Below the pieces are notes generated by a model. It was given only the letters and a program-made list of their open reading frames with translations. It was not told where the DNA came from and ran no database searches. 64,000 nucleotides of DNA from Mycteria americana (lineage: Eukaryota > Chordata > Aves > Ciconiiformes > Ciconiidae), in contig NC_134370.1 of assembly GCF_035582795.1 (NCBI RefSeq), forward strand, positions 47,107,501-47,171,500. The letters are read 5' to 3'. Below, piece by piece: positions 51,400-63,300 of the stretch (positions are counted from its first letter, which is position 1; each line of letters starts with the position of its first letter). Both the position numbers and the translations under genes were made by a program.

Positions 51400-54300
51400 T
51401 GCGGGGTGTCGTATGAGCCCCCCTACCCGGCATGGTCCCCCAACGGCTGTGCTTTTGGGCATGCCAGCATCAGCACCGGCTACCGGTTCAGCTCACTGAG
51501 CCAGCACAAAACCGCTCAGGCTGGTTGTCGGGCAGGGTACCGCTCAGAAAGACCTGCCGGGAGCGGGCAGGAGGGAGTCATCACCCAGGATGCGCCCTGG
51601 GGTACCCGCATCCACCCCAAAAATCCACGACGTCATGCCCCACGCGGTCATTTTTCCTTCCCAGATAGGTCTCCGGTGCTGGACAGAAAGAGCATCTTCC
51701 TTCCCAAAAGCACCCAGATCCCCAGCCCTCCTCGTCCCCAAGAGGTGGCAGGTCCCCTAAACCCTCTGGTCCCGACCCCAAAGCCCCAGCACCGTCCCCG
51801 TGCCGGCCGGTGAGGAAATTTCAGCTCATCTCAGCAGGGGGTGTCCCAGCCCTGCCTCCAGGACACTCCAAAACCAGCCCAGCACAGGAGCGGCTGGCCT
51901 TGAGCAAGGCGAACCGGCGTGGCAAGCTGTGCCGATGGAAGATGGGACGCACGATCCAAGCTGGCAACCCGGCAGCGCCAAGCTCAGAGCCAGGACACGG
52001 TCCTGCAGCGAAGGTGATGGAGCGGGGACCACCACCTTCATCCCCCCACCCGGGTTCCAGCGTGGGGCATCCCAGCCCGGAGAGGTGCCACCATCCCTGG
52101 GGATGGTGGGTCTCCTCCTCCAGCCTGGTTTCAGGAGGACACCGAAGGAGACGCCAATTTCTTCCCATGCTTTTTGCCCCCAAACGAGGACAATGTGAGA
52201 CCCAAACCCCTGGTGAAGGAGGTGGGATGCCATGAAGGGCTGGGGTTTGGGTGCCATCTCCCTGTTTCTCTGGCTTTTGGGGTTGGGGCAGGTGGGAGGG
52301 AAGCCAGAAGAGGTTTAAAGCAGCAGGAAGAGAGGGTTGAGAAGAACATTCATTTAGCCCAAAAGAGATGAAGAGAAGAAATTCTTCCTTAGCACGATGA
52401 AGAGGAGAAACTGTCCTTGCATGGCACAAACCCAATGCTGGTGGGCACCAATTAACAAATTCAGGTTGGATTTTACCAAAATTTTTTTAAAGATTGGGTA
52501 AAAGGCATTCTGGCCATTTGGTGCCGATTTTTAGCACATCCTGGACCAGGAATGATGCTCCTGAGGGTGGGAAAACCATCTCCTGCCGGGAATGCAGAAC
52601 AAACCAGGGATGGGTCAGTGCATCAGCCTGCTCATTTCCTGGCAAAACCATAAATGATGTAATTAATACAGGAGGAAAACAAAAACACTGCCAGGCAGCT
52701 TCATTGGAAACAATCTCAGCATCCCTCCAATGACGCATTTTGCCGTGCCCATGAGTGGTGCCCATGATCCAGCCTGCCCGGGGCTGCTGGAGCCCCAGTG
52801 CTGGAACCACTAGTCCCATGGGACTCAATGGATTTGACTGACGACTGGTGGAGAACGTGAAATCCTTGGGGATGAAAACTTCAGGTGACATGCAGATGTG
52901 AGCTGTAAGCAACATAAAGGACAGGGAAGTGACAAAGAGCAGCTGCCGCTCTCATGGAGGTGGGTGCAGGAGATAGATCTGATTTAATATGAAGCCAAAT
53001 CACAGGCTCGTATTAAAAGCCTGGTTTAGGTATGGGGTGGGTGATCCATCCCAGGAAGCAGTATCCCTGAGATGGGGCTTTTGACAGGCATTAGGTGTGA
53101 TGAGCAGGACGTGAGCCCCGCAGTCCTCTTGTCCCATGGGAAAGGTACAAGATCCCACTCCGTCACAGCCTTGTCTGACAGTGCTGCACTCCTGGGATAA
53201 GGAGCAGTAGCTGGAAACCCCAGGGCTGCAGCACATGGAGCCCAGGCACATCTTCCTTGGTGCTAGGCACATCTTCCTTGGGTGCTTCACCACGCCAGGT
53301 GCTTGGTGTCCCGAGCATTCCACTCACCCCCAGGTCATGCCGGTAAGGTGCAGGGCAGGGCAGCAGAGACATCAGTGATGTTTTGTGAAAGACGTCCACC
53401 ACATAACTGGATGCTCCTTCTCTGTGCACCTGTCTTCTGTCTGGAAGAGCATCTCCCTCACCTTCATCCCACAAGTGCTGCCTTCAGGCTGGCTGCTTGA
53501 GGGTCAATCCCTTGCACCTCTAGGAGAGGTGCTCCAGGGAGCTGCAGGCAGCTCAGGCAAAGCAACCTCTATGTCTGGCCTCTCCCACCCAGCCACCAAG
53601 GTCAAGTCCTCTCCTGCATCCTTCACCCCATGGCACCAGGACCATGGGATGCCACCCCAAGCCCCCCATCCCTCTCCAGCTCCTTCTCCTACAGGCACCA
53701 CAGACATTTCCCCTCGCTCTCAAGACAGATCCACCCAAGAGAGGAGAACCTCCATGATACAAGAAGAAAAACAGGTGCAGGGAAGTCACCAGGAGTCCCA
53801 GCACAGCTGACTGGGACCATACTGGTGGGACACGAGGGACAGGGACAGGCCGGTGGATGGAGGGACGCAGCCAGAGGAGGAAGGAAGCAGGAGAAGCCCA
53901 TCTCCCTCTGCCATGCCGAATAGCAACTCCCATACCATAAACCCTGTGCCAAGCTCAGGCAACTCAGAGATGAAACACCCATGAGGGTTTTTCCAAATGA
54001 GGAATGACATGGGTGGGCATTGAATCCCCAGATCCACCATCTCCAGCATCCTGGAGATCCCATAAAAGAGGAGCCAGAAGACTCCTCTTTTATGTTCAGC
54101 TGCTGAGCTTCAGGGTGGGCAGGCAGCTGGCACAAAGGCTTCACACCCTCCTCTCTGATGGGGTAGCAACAGGAACAGAGGCGGAGGGCTGTGACAACCT
54201 GCAACCAGTGACCACAGCAAGCAGCTGAGCCCACAGCCCTGCTCTGCTCCCTGCCATGTCCCCAGGGAGGAGGAGGGATGCTGGTAGTGCTTGGGGGTTG

Positions 54301-55064
54301 CTCAATCCCCTCCGGAGCAGGGTGGGCTCCAGGGAACAAGGAATGCTTAGACCATGGCAAGGCAGGGCCTGGAGCAACATGGCACGAAAGGCTCACAGCC
54401 CAGTGAACACAAATGTGTAATGAGCACAGACACAGTAATGCAGGGAGATGCTGAATATGAAGGATTAAAGAAAAAGGAGAAATTAATCTTATTCATAAGG
54501 CAGAGGGGGTTTTTAACTCATGCACACAGCTGCTGGAGGGGGGGGGTCAGCTTTTGCAGGGTGGCTGCTGCTTTGATACAAATCAGGAGAGAGAGATGTA
54601 AGGCTGGATACTTCCGGCAATGCCAGAGCCCTAAGGGCATGCTCCCACGAGCGGAAAGCCTCCAAGCAGGAACAGAGCCCACCTCTCACCCCGAGTCCCC
54701 TGCATCCCCAAGCACACACTCAACAGGGCTTGGGCTCTCCAGCGGCTGGAAGCCATCCCCCTCATCCCCCATTTCTCGCCCTTCTCCTGCAAGGCCAGCA
54801 CTGCAATGTGTCTGACCCCATCCAGCCAAAAGACCTCGAGGCACATTTTATGGAGGGAGACGCTGCCAAAGCCAGGATGGAGCTACCTCCTGCCTGCCGA
54901 GACGGATGGAGCTGGGCTGGCCGCTCTCCTGGGATCCGGCACTCACAGGAGATGTGGAGATGCCAGCACTTGGTTGAATCCCATCCCATCAAGCTCCATC
55001 TCCCACCCACCCTTGTCTGCAGCGTGTGACTTCCCAGGAAGCATGGGCTGTTGGGCGAGAGCTC
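51400..55064. other. TRIP4-ZNF609 intergenic spacer
   Basis: Roughly 3.7 kb between the inferred TRIP4 poly(A) site and the ZNF609 CpG island. I see no coding exon, RNA gene or CR1 copy. It contains a perfect 13-bp hairpin at 54061-54094 and a short direct repeat (CACATCTTCCTTGG twice) near 53249-53281. Several open frames of 100-235 codons exist but show no splice-linked or family-like sequence. The spacer is similar in size to the roughly 5 kb human gap as I recall it. Confidence 0.75.
54061..54094. repeat. Perfect 13-bp inverted repeat (hairpin)
   Basis: CATAAAAGAGGAG (54061-54073) and CTCCTCTTTTATG (54082-54094) are exact reverse complements with an 8-nt spacer. It is in the TRIP4-ZNF609 spacer, about 1 kb beyond the TRIP4 poly(A) signal. 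Function unknown. Confidence 0.9.
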
Positions 55065-55233
55065 AGTGAAAACACATCTCTTTTAATGCTTTTGGAATAC
55101 AACAGATAAAGCAATACCTAAAAGCGCTCTCAGATCCATCTTGCACCTGCTTTCCAGAGTCAAGGACCATCCTGGCACACTTCGGTGGTAGTCGGGTGCT
55201 TTGTGGGAACACGAGGCACTGCTCCCCCAAGGC
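55065..55233 (-). other. TRIP4: TRIP4 3' UTR (short, end inferred)
   Basis: From the TGA the transcript would run about 170 nt to just past the AUUAAA at 55087-55082. No AATAAA is present in the transcript strand before that point. The end is set about 15-20 nt beyond the hexamer and is approximate. Confidence 0.65.
55082..55087 (-). terminator. Candidate TRIP4 polyadenylation signal (AUUAAA)
   Basis: ATTAAA on the minus strand lies 147 nt after the TRIP4 stop and is followed within 10-20 nt by a GT-rich stretch (GATGTGTTTTC), which fits a downstream element. ATTAAA is the commonest variant of the poly(A) hexamer. It is the only such hexamer close to the stop. Confidence 0.65.
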
Positions 55234-55301
55234 TCACTCCACTGCTTTCTGCTTCATTAGCCCCTTCTTTGCTCCCTGATGGATCTTTGCATCCAGCTTC
55301 C
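55234..55301 (-). CDS. TRIP4: TRIP4 last coding exon with stop codon
   Basis: After a CTTTACAG acceptor the exon begins GG, finishing the split Trp codon from the previous exon. It then encodes KLDAKIHQGAKKGLMKQK followed by AVE and TGA (55236-55234). Human TRIP4 ends KLDSKIHQGAKKGLMKQNKAV as I recall it, so the terminal basic tail is conserved, with small differences in the last residues. The tail completes the ASCH domain. The poly-A run on the plus strand at 55318-55332 forms the T-rich part of this exon's pyrimidine tract. The stop lies about 4.2 kb from the ZNF609 promoter, so the two genes are head-to-tail neighbours as in human. Confidence 0.95.
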
Positions 55302-58300
55302 CTGTAAAGAAGGGATTAAAAAAAAAAAAAAACAAAAAACAAACCCTCCTCATCACTCTTTATTTTTAAATGCTATTTGCAATGCAAATCAGCTGGAGGC
55401 AGTGAGGTCTCCTAGTTAGTGTGTTCCTGTCATATTCAATTATTGTGCTTGAGGAGCCAGGCGTTTCCAGCCTCCATGGCTTCCCTCCGCAGGCACAACA
55501 CGGGGGAGCTGAGGGCAAGCGTGTCCGATGCAGCAAAGAGATGCCAGAGCAGGAGAAATTCAGTGAGGAGGAGAGTAAATTAACATCCAGCACTCGCCCG
55601 CTGCTACTGGAGGGGAAATCAATCCCTTCGCTCGCCCACAGGATGCATGTTGACATGTTCAAAGGAGATGGGGGACCGTCAAGCACTGTGTTGGGGATAT
55701 GTTTCTCCACAGCATGGCGGAAAGCTGGGCTTGGGGACAATAAACCCTCAGCTTGGGGACGATGATGCAATTAGGCATACAATGTGATGGGGATCAACCA
55801 CTCTGTGCTGCCAAGCACCAGGTTGGTGGCCTCCAAGGTCACCAGCTGGGAGGGCCGTGCTGCTTTTGCCACCAGGCAGCACCTTGGGGAGCCCAGGTAC
55901 CCATGACTGGCTGCTCCAGTGGGACCCGGAGCAAACGCTGCCTTCCCTTGTCCTTTACAGCCCTCAGTGACTCTGCTGCCAGCTCCGCTTTCCCACCTGG
56001 GAGAGAAGCAGGACACGAATACATGGGATTTGAGCAACTCCTGCAGAAGAAGCCACAGCGAGCAAACTGGGTGGGCAACACACTGCCTCAGAGGAGCATC
56101 CCCGTTCCCCTCTCCCTGCCCATAAAAAAGCAAGGATGCTCCCGCTCTCCCAGGCAAAGCTCCCTCCTCCAAAAGGGAGAGGAAGAAAGGGAAGGTGACC
56201 TTAAGTGAAGCAGCACGGCAAAGAGCCAGCCTCCCAGAGAGGCTTTGCCGTCGGTCAGTGTTGGTCACCTCCTCTAATGCCATGTCTCCCTGGGAAATTG
56301 CCTCCCTGCTCCTGCTCCCCTGTGTCTTCCCATCCTCCAAATGCCAGCCTCAACCTGTCTCTATCTGTAGCTGGAAGCAGGGATGGGGCTCCACTGCGTT
56401 GCAGAAGCCAACAGGAAAAACTGCAGAGCCTGCAGTGAGCTGGGGAGGGCAGTGCCGGTCCTTGGGGAGCATCCCCTTGCATCCCTCGGGAGGGACGTGG
56501 GCGGCCACCATGGTCACATGGTCACATCAGGAGGGGAAGCAAAGGGATCAGAGCTTGATCCCAAGGAGATGGACAGACAGAGCCCATCCCAGCGAAATCC
56601 CAGTGAGGTGGATGGAGCCAGAGCTCGCAGGCACCTCATCTGATTCCCACAGCATCATCCCTCCAGGGAATCAAGCCCGATGTCACCCTGATGGGTGAAG
56701 CACAGCCCATGCGGTCCCTGGGAGAGCTGTGTTGCTCCAGCCCAGCTACAGCACACAGCAGATCTCGTCCCTGATGGGGATCACATCCACCAGGCTCCAA
56801 AACCATCCCACTTTGGCCACTGCTCCAAAAACTGCTGGTAAATGCCCTTGTGCTGTGAGAAGCAGGCACTTGTCCAGAGAAAATGGCTCCAGACCAGCCA
56901 GAGACCAAGAGACCAACACCTTCTCTTCAAACCGAGAGAACTTCTCAATTTCAGCTCAATGAAGATTCCGACAATGCTTTTCCCAGGAGAGGCAGGTTAC
57001 AAAACCGCTTCGCTCAGGATGTCCCACCAGGACAACCCAGCCTCCCTGAAACCGGTCCTCCTCCTTCTGCTTGAGTTTTGGGCCAGCCTTGCTCCTGCCT
57101 GAGCTTGAGAGGGAAGTTCAGTCTACCAAACCCATAACACATGGAAAAAAATGTGAGCAAGGGTTTGCAAGTCACCATGCCATAGGTCTGCAAACTGAAA
57201 CATGGCTACAGTCAGGTCGAAATTGGAAGCAGGAACCAGACACTGCCAATGTCTCGGTACAGCAGTTGCCAACTTGCAGCCCATGGGACACAAAAGGGCG
57301 TCTGCAAAACTCTTCCACCATCACAAATGAGAAAATTAAAACTGAGGCCAAGCGAAAGGGCAAAATAGGGCATTACTTGAAGCATCTGTTTCCAGACAGT
57401 GTTCTCAACCTGAGCTATGGCTGAGCCTTCCAAACTGCCTGAGAGTTTGGAAGATGCTCTCCTACAAGGTCTGGGAGATCCACCATCTCCTCTGCCACCC
57501 TGTGTGGGAGAAGACTTTCCCCACCTGCCTAAGGATGGGGAAGAAGCCCCCTTCTTGCAATGGCTGGAAGCAGCAATGGGCACCCAACACAGCTGAGCCA
57601 GCACGGCCAGACTATCCAGAAGCAGCGTGTCAGACCACCGTGTCGCCAAGCCATGGGGTTTTGAGCAGAAGAAAGGCAGCAAGTTCACACTTGCTCCATG
57701 CTCTGGTCCTCCACCACCAACACTGTGTCACCTCCACATATTTAACTTCATAAGCTTCATATTTAACGTGCCTGCCTCCTGCTCCCAGACCCCAAAAGCA
57801 ATCGGGAGGCTCCTCAGCTCTATCAGCTGGCAAAGATTAAAACATCACGTGGGTAACCTTTAGGAAAAGGCTAAAAATAAGGCCACAGTCCTGTGGACCA
57901 CAGGGTCCCCTTCTCTTTCTGCTCAATGATTTAAAGGACTCTTGTCTCGCATGTGTCCCTTTGCCCACTGGTCCACACTCTTCCAGCCGTTGGCTGTTGA
58001 AGGGACGTTTCTGAGCGAGGCTCAAGGGAGGCTTCAGGGAAGCTTTGCCCAGATTCAAGGACATCTCTGATGAGAACCACCACCGAGCTTTGTCCCCATG
58101 TGCTGAAACTAAGTGGGGACATGTTTGGGGACAGCCATGCTCGCAAACACAGTGCCCATCCCTTCCACACAGACAATAACCCTGGTAGCAAAAAATCAAG
58201 CTATGTTAGTTTTTTTTTTTCCCCCATCCCCAGGCTGCTAGAAACAACTAATTTGCAATGGAGAAGCATTCAGATGTCATCGCAGCGAGGCCCGTGCGGT

Positions 58301-60243
58301 TATCTGGCAAGGAAAACTGCTCTGGCTTGGCTTCCCAACAAGACAAACTGGCATTTTGTCATGGCTTGAGCCAGGCTTCAAGGAGACCAGGGCAGCCAGC
58401 GAGCTCAGGTAGGGATGTGAGCCAGCACCTTCCCCTGCTCTGCTTCCAGCTTGGAGAATTAAGCTTTTGACTGCCTCGGACATGATGCCAGCTCCTCTTA
58501 AAACAGCGCCTTACCCCGATGAAAGGTCAAAGCCTTCCCTAGGCTGTCACAAATATCACCCAGATGGACGATGTCCCCTCCAGGAAGGGGAACATGCAAC
58601 TCCACAGTCTCCCCCACCGCTGCTCTCATGACAACTCCTGTCGGGATGGAAGGCAGGAAAGGCAGGGCCAGCAGCAGGAACGGGCAGCGCAGGCAGCCAC
58701 CAGCACAGCCAGCTTCCTTCCAGGCTGTTAGACTGATCCTTCTCCAAGCAGGAAAGTGCCACAACACAAAGGAGACAATGTGACAGATGGGGAAGGAACC
58801 AGCAGCGCCTGCACCCAGCGAGGCAGACGTGCAGAAGCTGGCCGCTCACACCATGAAGGCGAACTTCAGCCACCACCAGCAGCTCTCCTCCTAACCGTGG
58901 CTGGATGGAGGCAGATGTGGCAGTGAAGGGCCTGTACGAGAGCAAGGAGACATTAAAACAAGGAGGGGGGAAAAAAAAAAAAAAAAAAAAAGGATGCAGC
59001 AGCTGCTCCAGCACATGACAGCGACGAGGCTGTTCTACCACAGCAAAGACGTTTGCATCCTAAATAACTCGGCACAGCCCTGCCTGCTCACTGGCACACT
59101 GGGGAAGACCCATCCCTGTGGGAGGATGGTGCTGCTAGAGAGAGCTGAGCACTGCAGCTCACCAAGCATCATTTGGTGCCATCGGCTGAACGCACCCTCC
59201 CAGATGTTGCTACAAAAGGCAGGGAAGAAACCAAATCATTTTGCCCTGCTCCATACCCCAGCAGGGCAGGAATACCCCCAATGTCCAGGGAGAGACCAAA
59301 GCCATGGGTGAACGGTGGTTCTCTGAGCAGGGGGGAGAATCTCCAAAACAACAAAAATAACCCTACAGTGTGCTTCAAAAGCCCTCATTAACCAGTCCTG
59401 AGAAATCCTGCTGCCTCTGCACCGCTAGATAACTACTCCCAGAGAACCACACTGCAAACAAGAAGGAAAACCCAGTCATCAGCTCTGCTAAACAAACAGC
59501 CAAGACTATTTCTGCTTATGCTGCTTTTAGCCCGTCAAATTAATTTTTCACATCCCCTGAAAGCATATATGGTGCCTTCCCTAAGCTGTGTGGTGGGGAG
59601 GCTGCTAATAAGGATGGAGCTGACTGCAGGTTCCCCAGCTGCTGCATCCCTCCTCCATCCTTTTTACGGCAGTGGGCAGGAATAACTGGCAGCCTGCGGA
59701 GGGGCTGGTGGCTTATAAAAGGGACTAACGACACTGGCAAGCAGAGCGTGGACAGATGCTGCGGCACTTCCCTGCAAGCTCTGCCAGGACATCCCATCCT
59801 GCTGGCCTGCGGATGGAGAACATCCATCTGGCCCTGCAGCTCTTGCTGCTTCAAGCCCTCACCATCCTCACAGGCAAGAGGGCAATTCTGAACCGCAAGC
59901 AAGGAGCTAGCGCAGATCTGCCTGAGCATCACCGCGCCGGCTCATATCCTGACCCAGGCTGATGCCAGAAGTGGATCAGCTGCAGACACGAGCGCTCTTT
60001 GACTCCCGAGTGTTTGTGGAGGCAGGAAGAGGCGTGTATTTGGAAGGAAGCAACATCTGGGGAAAGGGGAACCAAAGACAAAAAAAAAAAAGTACAGATG
60101 TATTCGAGTCATTAAACAAACACCTACAGATCAAAGAGCACAGGGCAAAGGTTGCGAACTCATATGGCAAAGGCAGTCAGAAGTGGTGATGAGAGCAGGC
60201 ACGAAAGGCCAAGGGGGGCATCTGTGGAAACTTTACTACTTAC
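55302..60243 (-). other. TRIP4: TRIP4 last intron
   Basis: A 4.9 kb intron with GT...AG ends and phase 1, joining the two TRIP4 exons seen here. It contains a 21-base A run at 58971-58991 and A-rich tracts near 55318. On the opposite strand at 59714-59873 there is a TATA-like box followed by a short hydrophobic frame (see findings). No other gene is supported. Confidence 0.88.
58971..58991. repeat. 21-base poly-A run
   Basis: Pure A run preceded by a G run, in the last TRIP4 intron. No retroposon is recognisable. Confidence 0.95.
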
Positions 60244-60346
60244 AGATTTTGGGTTTTCCTTTGATGGGGAACTTCACAACCATCTCCTGGGGATTAGTGC
60301 AGATAAAGACAAATGGAGACCCAGACTCCTGGCTCAGATCTGGATA
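60244..60346 (-). CDS. TRIP4: TRIP4 penultimate coding exon (ASCH domain part)
   Basis: Codes for part of the C-terminal ASCH domain of TRIP4/ASC-1, a subunit of the ASC-1 transcriptional coactivator complex that also acts in ribosome quality control. The minus strand reads YPDLSQESGSPFVFIC and then TNPQEMVVKFPIKGKPKI. This aligns to my recollection of human TRIP4 (FPDISQESDSPFVFIC, MVVKFPIKGNPKIW) with only a few substitutions. The exon is 103 nt: it starts in phase 0 after a TTTCGCAG acceptor and ends ATC T before the donor GTAAGT (60243-60238). The split tryptophan codon (T plus GG) is completed by the last exon at 55301, which independently confirms the pairing. The human protein has 581 residues; this is about residues 525-558. 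Confidence 0.95.
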
Positions 60347-63300
60347 CTGCGAAACACAGACACAAACACAAAACGTGAGTCAGACCAACTGCCGCAGGTA
60401 TGAAAGGAGCTCGGCAGTCAGGAGCAGAGAAATTGTTATTTAAGAGATGGGTTATATCTAGGCTGTAGCAGCTCAGACTAAACCAGTTCAAGAACTTTTA
60501 ATGGAAAAAAAAAACAAAACCCAAACAATTGCAGTCTGGGTCTTAACCAGTGAGCCCCTTGCTAAGCCTTTTCTCATTGCGCCTCTGCCAGAGCTTGCTC
60601 CCTTTTCAGATCTGCTCACCAAGCCGCTTCCCTGTGTGCTCCCTAACCATTTTCAGCCCCCTTCAGCACTGACCTGTGTTTTGCCACCTAAAAGGTGCGG
60701 TTTCATACTTGGCTTAAGCTGATCTAAAGCGTGGGGTGTTGATACAGAGGCGGCTGGGGGCCCTGCCCTCCCAAGCTTGCCTGCTCACTGCCTGCTTTGC
60801 ACTGGGACAAGCATGGGATCGATTTTCATCCAAAGCATTCCCAGATTCAGCTGACTAGAGATGCGGGAATCCCCACCAAAACCCAGCCAGTTGTGGATGG
60901 CATACCAGCACCTCAACTGAAACAGCTTGGCCAACCCAACAAGATTATGACCACCAGAAGGGTGGCCATGACTTCTAGTGAGGCAGCTGTCCCAGCTATG
61001 GATACATTCCCATCTCTTCCCCACAAAGCTCGGTACAAACACAAGGGCTTTCAGATTTAGAAAGCACGCACCATCTTGTTGTGGGACATGCAGCCCTTGA
61101 GATTAGTCTGCATCTAAAGGGTGAGCGGTAGAAAAACCGCTTGCAACATGCCAGGTCGATGGCTCGGAGAAGCCGGCCACTCCATGCAGGGCTGGCTCTG
61201 TGTACAGAGTCTACGGAGAGATTTCACTGCGATGGAGACATGGGGGAATTTTATAGGAAGAGCATAAACAGATTGTTTCTCTCATTAACCATGCAGGAAA
61301 AAGGAGAAAAAAAAACCCACTCAGCGAGGGAAGTGCACCAAAGTCCTGTCTGGATGCAGCTCAGCCCCACTGGTGTTCAGAAGTGAAATGGAAAACAGTA
61401 ATAAAAAATGTATATAACAACCATCAGATTCTCCATCAGCTGCAGACCTTGCACTGACAGATGCAGAGGAGAGGGCATGCCACAAAGGTGCTCCAGCCCA
61501 GGAAACCCAGTTCAAAGAGAGTGCAGAAGTGGTTTTCCTTCCATGGGAAAACTGTCTTCTTTTTTTTTGCTCCCCTGCCTTCCTCAAGCAGATCCGTCAA
61601 GGCTGCTGTAAGGGACAGGATGCCAGACCAGATGGAGCAGCGTGTCCTGGCAAATCCCCCATTTGTTACTAACAAATGACTCCTAGGCTGAGTGTTTGAA
61701 AAGCTCTCACCGACCTGCCAAGATGAGTTTGGATTTGCCCTGGAACAGCTGGGCATGGAGAGGGCAGCAGGGAGCAACCCACTCTCCCTGTGCTGTAGCA
61801 GGGTTTGGAAGTGTTGCCAGCAGTTAGGGGAGATTTACAGAAGCCCGACACTGGGATTGGATCAACTGGGCAAAGCGCTTCCAGCCCCTCTCATCTTACA
61901 ACAGTGTGTAAGAGCTGTTCACCGAGCAAGAGAGAGATGTACATGCACTTAGCTGCTCTGTACAATACCCGCGCCAGGGGAGAAAGAGCCACACTGATCT
62001 GCATCGCATGCAGATGCCCTGCTGTACCGATCTGGGGTTGGAGAGGTTTCTTCCTTTTTTTTTGTTTTGGCTGAGCCACCTTACTTGACTTGCTTCCACT
62101 GCTCCATGCCAATGCCAAGGATTTTCATTTCCCATCTGCAGGGAAGGAGGATCTTGGAAAGTTAGAAAGAGCCAATGTGAATATCCCTGGCCAACGCCTG
62201 GTGAGTGCAAAATGCTGGCGCTGCTTTATTGCTCTCAGCATCATGAGGTGACTGGTGGCCCCTCCATAGCCAGAGGACCTGACTCATTCAGCAGCTCCCA
62301 AACTAGCATGGCCTCCAAAGGTCACACCATAAAGCAGTGGGGCGTAAGCCACCATCCAGACCTGGTCGCAGAGGTGGTCCATCCCCGCTCTACTACACAT
62401 GGTTCAGCCAATGGCTTCTTCAGCCAAGTTGTGTGTCTGGGACCAGTGTGCCATAGAGGTCTTGCTGCCTGGAGTACAGCTGCTTCCCAAATCTCCTCAG
62501 CCACCATCTCCTAGGTGGACCTGGACATCACCGTGTCCCCCTTCATGCATCTCACAGGCCCTCACACAGGGACTATCTCCCGTAACTGGTACCCAGGCAT
62601 CAGCAGCAAAAGCAACAGCCAGGATGGTTTCTCCACTGACAGCTTTCATCCGAAACCAGGATCAAACCTTCAGCTCCAAAAGCTTCTGGCTCAATGCAAT
62701 CCCAAGGCCAAGGTGGATGCCACAGCCGCAACTCGGGTTTACGCTTCCACGCCACAGCCTTTCATCTTCACCCCCAGGGTACATTTCTGTACGCGTGCCA
62801 AATCTGCCCATGTCCTGCGTTTTAAAAGCCTTGGTCCTTCCTCTGGTACCTCATTCCCAGGAGGCGGGGAAAGAGCCCCTCGCAGAGCCGCTACATTTAA
62901 GGCTTCTTATTGTACCTGCCCCAGAAACCTCTTAACCCATCCTGGTGAACAACAAAAGCAGAATATTCCTGCCTGCCAGAGCTGAGAAAAGGTGTAACCC
63001 TTTCCTCTGCCTAAAGACAAGATGCTCCCAGGTGGAGAAGATGGGGCTGAGCTCCTGCAAGATCCTGAGCCCTCACAAGATGCTGAGCCAACCTAATGGC
63101 CAGGATCCCCTCTACCTCACTCACTCCCTTCCACAAGTCAATTCAACTCATTCCCCCTGCAGAAATTTAGGGAGGGTTTGGGCAAAGTCAGTTTTCTATT
63201 AGGTTAATGGGCTGAACTGCTCAAAAGAAGGGTCTGGTGAAGCGGGTGAATGGCAGAGGAGCTGGTATGAACCAAGACTCCTCTCAGAGAGCAGTGAGAG

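Noticed and set aside
53689..54396. 235-codon minus-strand frame in the TRIP4-ZNF609 spacer
   Set aside because: The translation is rich in Trp/Cys/Ser/His with no domain; it lies past the TRIP4 poly(A) signal and has no promoter or splice context.
60246..60374. Plus-strand phase-1 exon-like segment (FGFSFDGELHNHLLG) downstream of the TATA/leader frame
   Set aside because: It has AG/GT-like ends and an open frame in the fitting phase, but it is the reverse strand of the clear TRIP4 penultimate exon, whose coding constraint explains the open frame.
61997..62015. ATCTGCAT-cgc-ATGCAGAT palindrome
   Set aside because: 8-bp arms only and no supporting context; within chance expectation.
62399..62985. 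Two overlapping plus-strand frames (178 and 156 codons) preceded by an acceptor-like CTCCTAG
   Set aside because: No family recognised and both frames are equally open; a single acceptor-like AG is not enough to support an exon.
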